Of a stretch of 64,000 bases of DNA, positions 63,040 through 64,000 are shown piece by piece (within the stretch, counting starts at the first letter, position 1; each line of letters starts with the position of its first letter). The DNA comes from Austwickia sp. TVS 96-490-7B (GTDB lineage Bacteria > Actinomycetota > Actinomycetes > Actinomycetales > Dermatophilaceae): contig NZ_JAHPZL010000008.1 of assembly GCF_019331795.1 (NCBI RefSeq), positions 675,104-739,103 of the forward strand. The letters run 5' to 3'. A program made the position numbers and the translations under genes. The notes beneath the pieces were generated by a model that saw only the letters and a program-made list of their open reading frames with translations, was not told the DNA's origin and ran no database searches.

Positions 63040-64000
63040 TCAGCTGGATCGCGGTCCGGTGCGGCGGCGCGGTATTAATACGGTGTAGTCGAGGTCAAGC
63101 GTGACGTCTGGTAAGTATTTCCCGTGATCGTCCTGGTAAGGGTAGTCATGACAGGGACGGTCCTTGGTGGCGACAGTTCGAAGCCGCAACGCTCCGATGT
63201 CGTCGCGCCCTGGGAGTGCCATGCGGTCGAGAACGTGCGTCCACGCGTAGACAGTGTGCCCGGCGAACGTCGGTGCTGTATGAGTACCACCGTTAATGGC
63301 AGCCACCGACAAAGCATTCCCCAACCCGTTAAAGCTGAGTGCGCGTGCCACGCTCATGATGTTGCCTCCGTAAACGATCCGTCGCCCGTGACGCCCTTGG
63401 CCTTCGGCATGCTGGTTGAAGTGGACTTTGGCAGTGTTCTGGTAGAGGCGGGTAGCCATCATGTGTTCGGCCTCCTCGATAGTGGTGCCGTCGACGTGAT
63501 CGATGCGTTCCCCGATGTCGTAGTCATCCCACAGGTACGGCGACCCGGCGAGAAGGATGTCGTACGCATCAGGGCGGATCTGCCAGGGAACGTGGAGTAC
63601 GTCGATAGGCACAACCTTGGGAAGGTCAGGAATGACAGGGTCAGGTGTGAGTGAAGCGGGGTGGCGTTTGTTCACCATGACCCAACGGTGGTAGTCGAGG
63701 ACTAGCTCGCCGTGTTGGTTCTCGCCGAGGGTGTGGACGTAGACGACCCCGGTGCGTTGGGAGGAGTTCTCTTTCAGTCCTTCGATGACGGAGTGTGCGC
63801 TGAGAGTGTCACCGGGGTAGACCGGTACGCCGAAAACTCCCCTGGCATAGCCTAGATTGGCGACGGCGTTGAGGGAGATATCTGGGACAGTCTTACCGAA
63901 AACGATGTGAAAGACGAGCAGCGAATCCAATGGCATACGGTCTTGGCCGCAGGAAGCCGCGAAAGTGGCAGCGCTGGTGACAGCAAACCGGGAGCCGTAG
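63040..64000 (-). CDS. Mesaconyl-CoA hydratase (beta-methylmalyl-CoA dehydratase), partial at 5' end
   Basis: A double-hotdog MaoC-type dehydratase; about 319 residues are in the window and the frame is open to the right edge, reading YGSRFAVTSAATFAASCGQDR before MPLDSLLVFHIVFGKTV. Distinctive family blocks are PDISLNAVANLGYA, YPGDTLSAHSVIEGLKENS, DDYDIGERIDHVDG, EEAEHMMATRLYQNTAKVHF and ARALSFNGLGNALSVAAINGG. They match, from memory, the Mcd/Meh type that interconverts mesaconyl-C1-CoA and beta-methylmalyl-CoA in the ethylmalonyl-CoA and related pathways. The usual length is ~340-350, so only a short N-terminal part is missing. A general MaoC dehydratase is the alternative. Confidence 0.82.
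   Translation of the reverse strand, partial: YGSRFAVTSAATFAASCGQDRMPLDSLLVFHIVFGKTVPDISLNAVANLGYARGVFGVPVYPGDTLSAHSVIEGLKENSSQRTGVVYVHTLGENQHGELVLDYHRWVMVNKRHPASLTPDPVIPDLPKVVPIDVLHVPWQIRPDAYDILLAGSPYLWDDYDIGERIDHVDGTTIEEAEHMMATRLYQNTAKVHFNQHAEGQGRHGRRIVYGGNIMSVARALSFNGLGNALSVAAINGGTHTAPTFAGHTVYAWTHVLDRMALPGRDDIGALRLRTVATKDRPCHDYPYQDDHGKYLPDVTLDLDYTVLIPRRRTGPRSS

Overview
The window is high-GC actinomycete chromosome. The evidence is an actinobacterial gene order with M. tuberculosis Rv3194c-Rv3211 counterparts (ylbL, DUF2342, E1-like, ABC1 kinase, whiB7, uvrD2, adnAB, moeZ, TetR, DUF3107, DEAD-box), a mycothiol-type SigR/RsrA pair, UPF0182 and PPA1309-family proteins, and many GTG starts with 1-4 bp start/stop overlaps. 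A complete methylmalonyl-CoA:pyruvate transcarboxylase (5S, 12S, 1.3S) points to a propionate-forming or propionate-using lineage. I think of Propionibacteriales or Dermatophilaceae-like Micrococcales, but the sequence alone does not settle this. I found no insertion sequences, phage genes or CRISPR array.

Layout. 0-1.3 kb: ftsX (cut by the window edge) and ftsE. 1.6-5.4 kb: the transcarboxylase operon, lying between ftsE and prfB, which are normally adjacent. 6.7-10.3 kb: a PLD-type phospholipid enzyme, rsrA-sigR with its own SigR promoter, and a SRAP DNA-protein crosslink sensor. 10.5-13.1 kb: aroA and rsgA. 13.2-21.2 kb: an accessory block (large SF1 helicase, PPK2, PadR/ABC export operon, DUF2231) that separates rsgA from hisN. 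21.3-28.2 kb: hisN, an M16 peptidase pair, a small membrane protein, a GT87 glycosyltransferase, NDH-2 and the initiator tRNA. 28.3-32.3 kb: UPF0182 and PPA1309-family genes.

32.5-36.8 kb holds the most novel-looking unit: a tightly coupled four-gene operon with a DUF364-type Rossmann protein, an MFS transporter, a PduX-like GHMP kinase and a fold-type II PLP enzyme. It sits behind a leader with a DtxR/IdeR-like box and a perfect dyad. I read it as a possible small-molecule (metallophore-like) pathway.

36.9-62.8 kb is a conserved actinobacterial core: ylbL-moaE, DUF2342, Nudix, YwiC, a zinc peptidase, the E1-like/ABC1 kinase pair, whiB7 with an upstream ORF and attenuator, uvrD2, a degenerate phosphotransferase, adnBA, moeZ, TetR, DUF3107, GlsB, a DEAD-box helicase, a RecB-like nuclease, marC and PHP. 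63.0-64.0 kb: mesaconyl-CoA hydratase, running off the right edge.

Several units look functionally linked. SigR/RsrA (thiol stress), WhiB7 (antibiotic stress), UvrD2, AdnAB and SRAP form a stress-response and genome-maintenance set. The transcarboxylase and the mesaconyl-CoA hydratase both concern C3-C5 CoA-ester chemistry.
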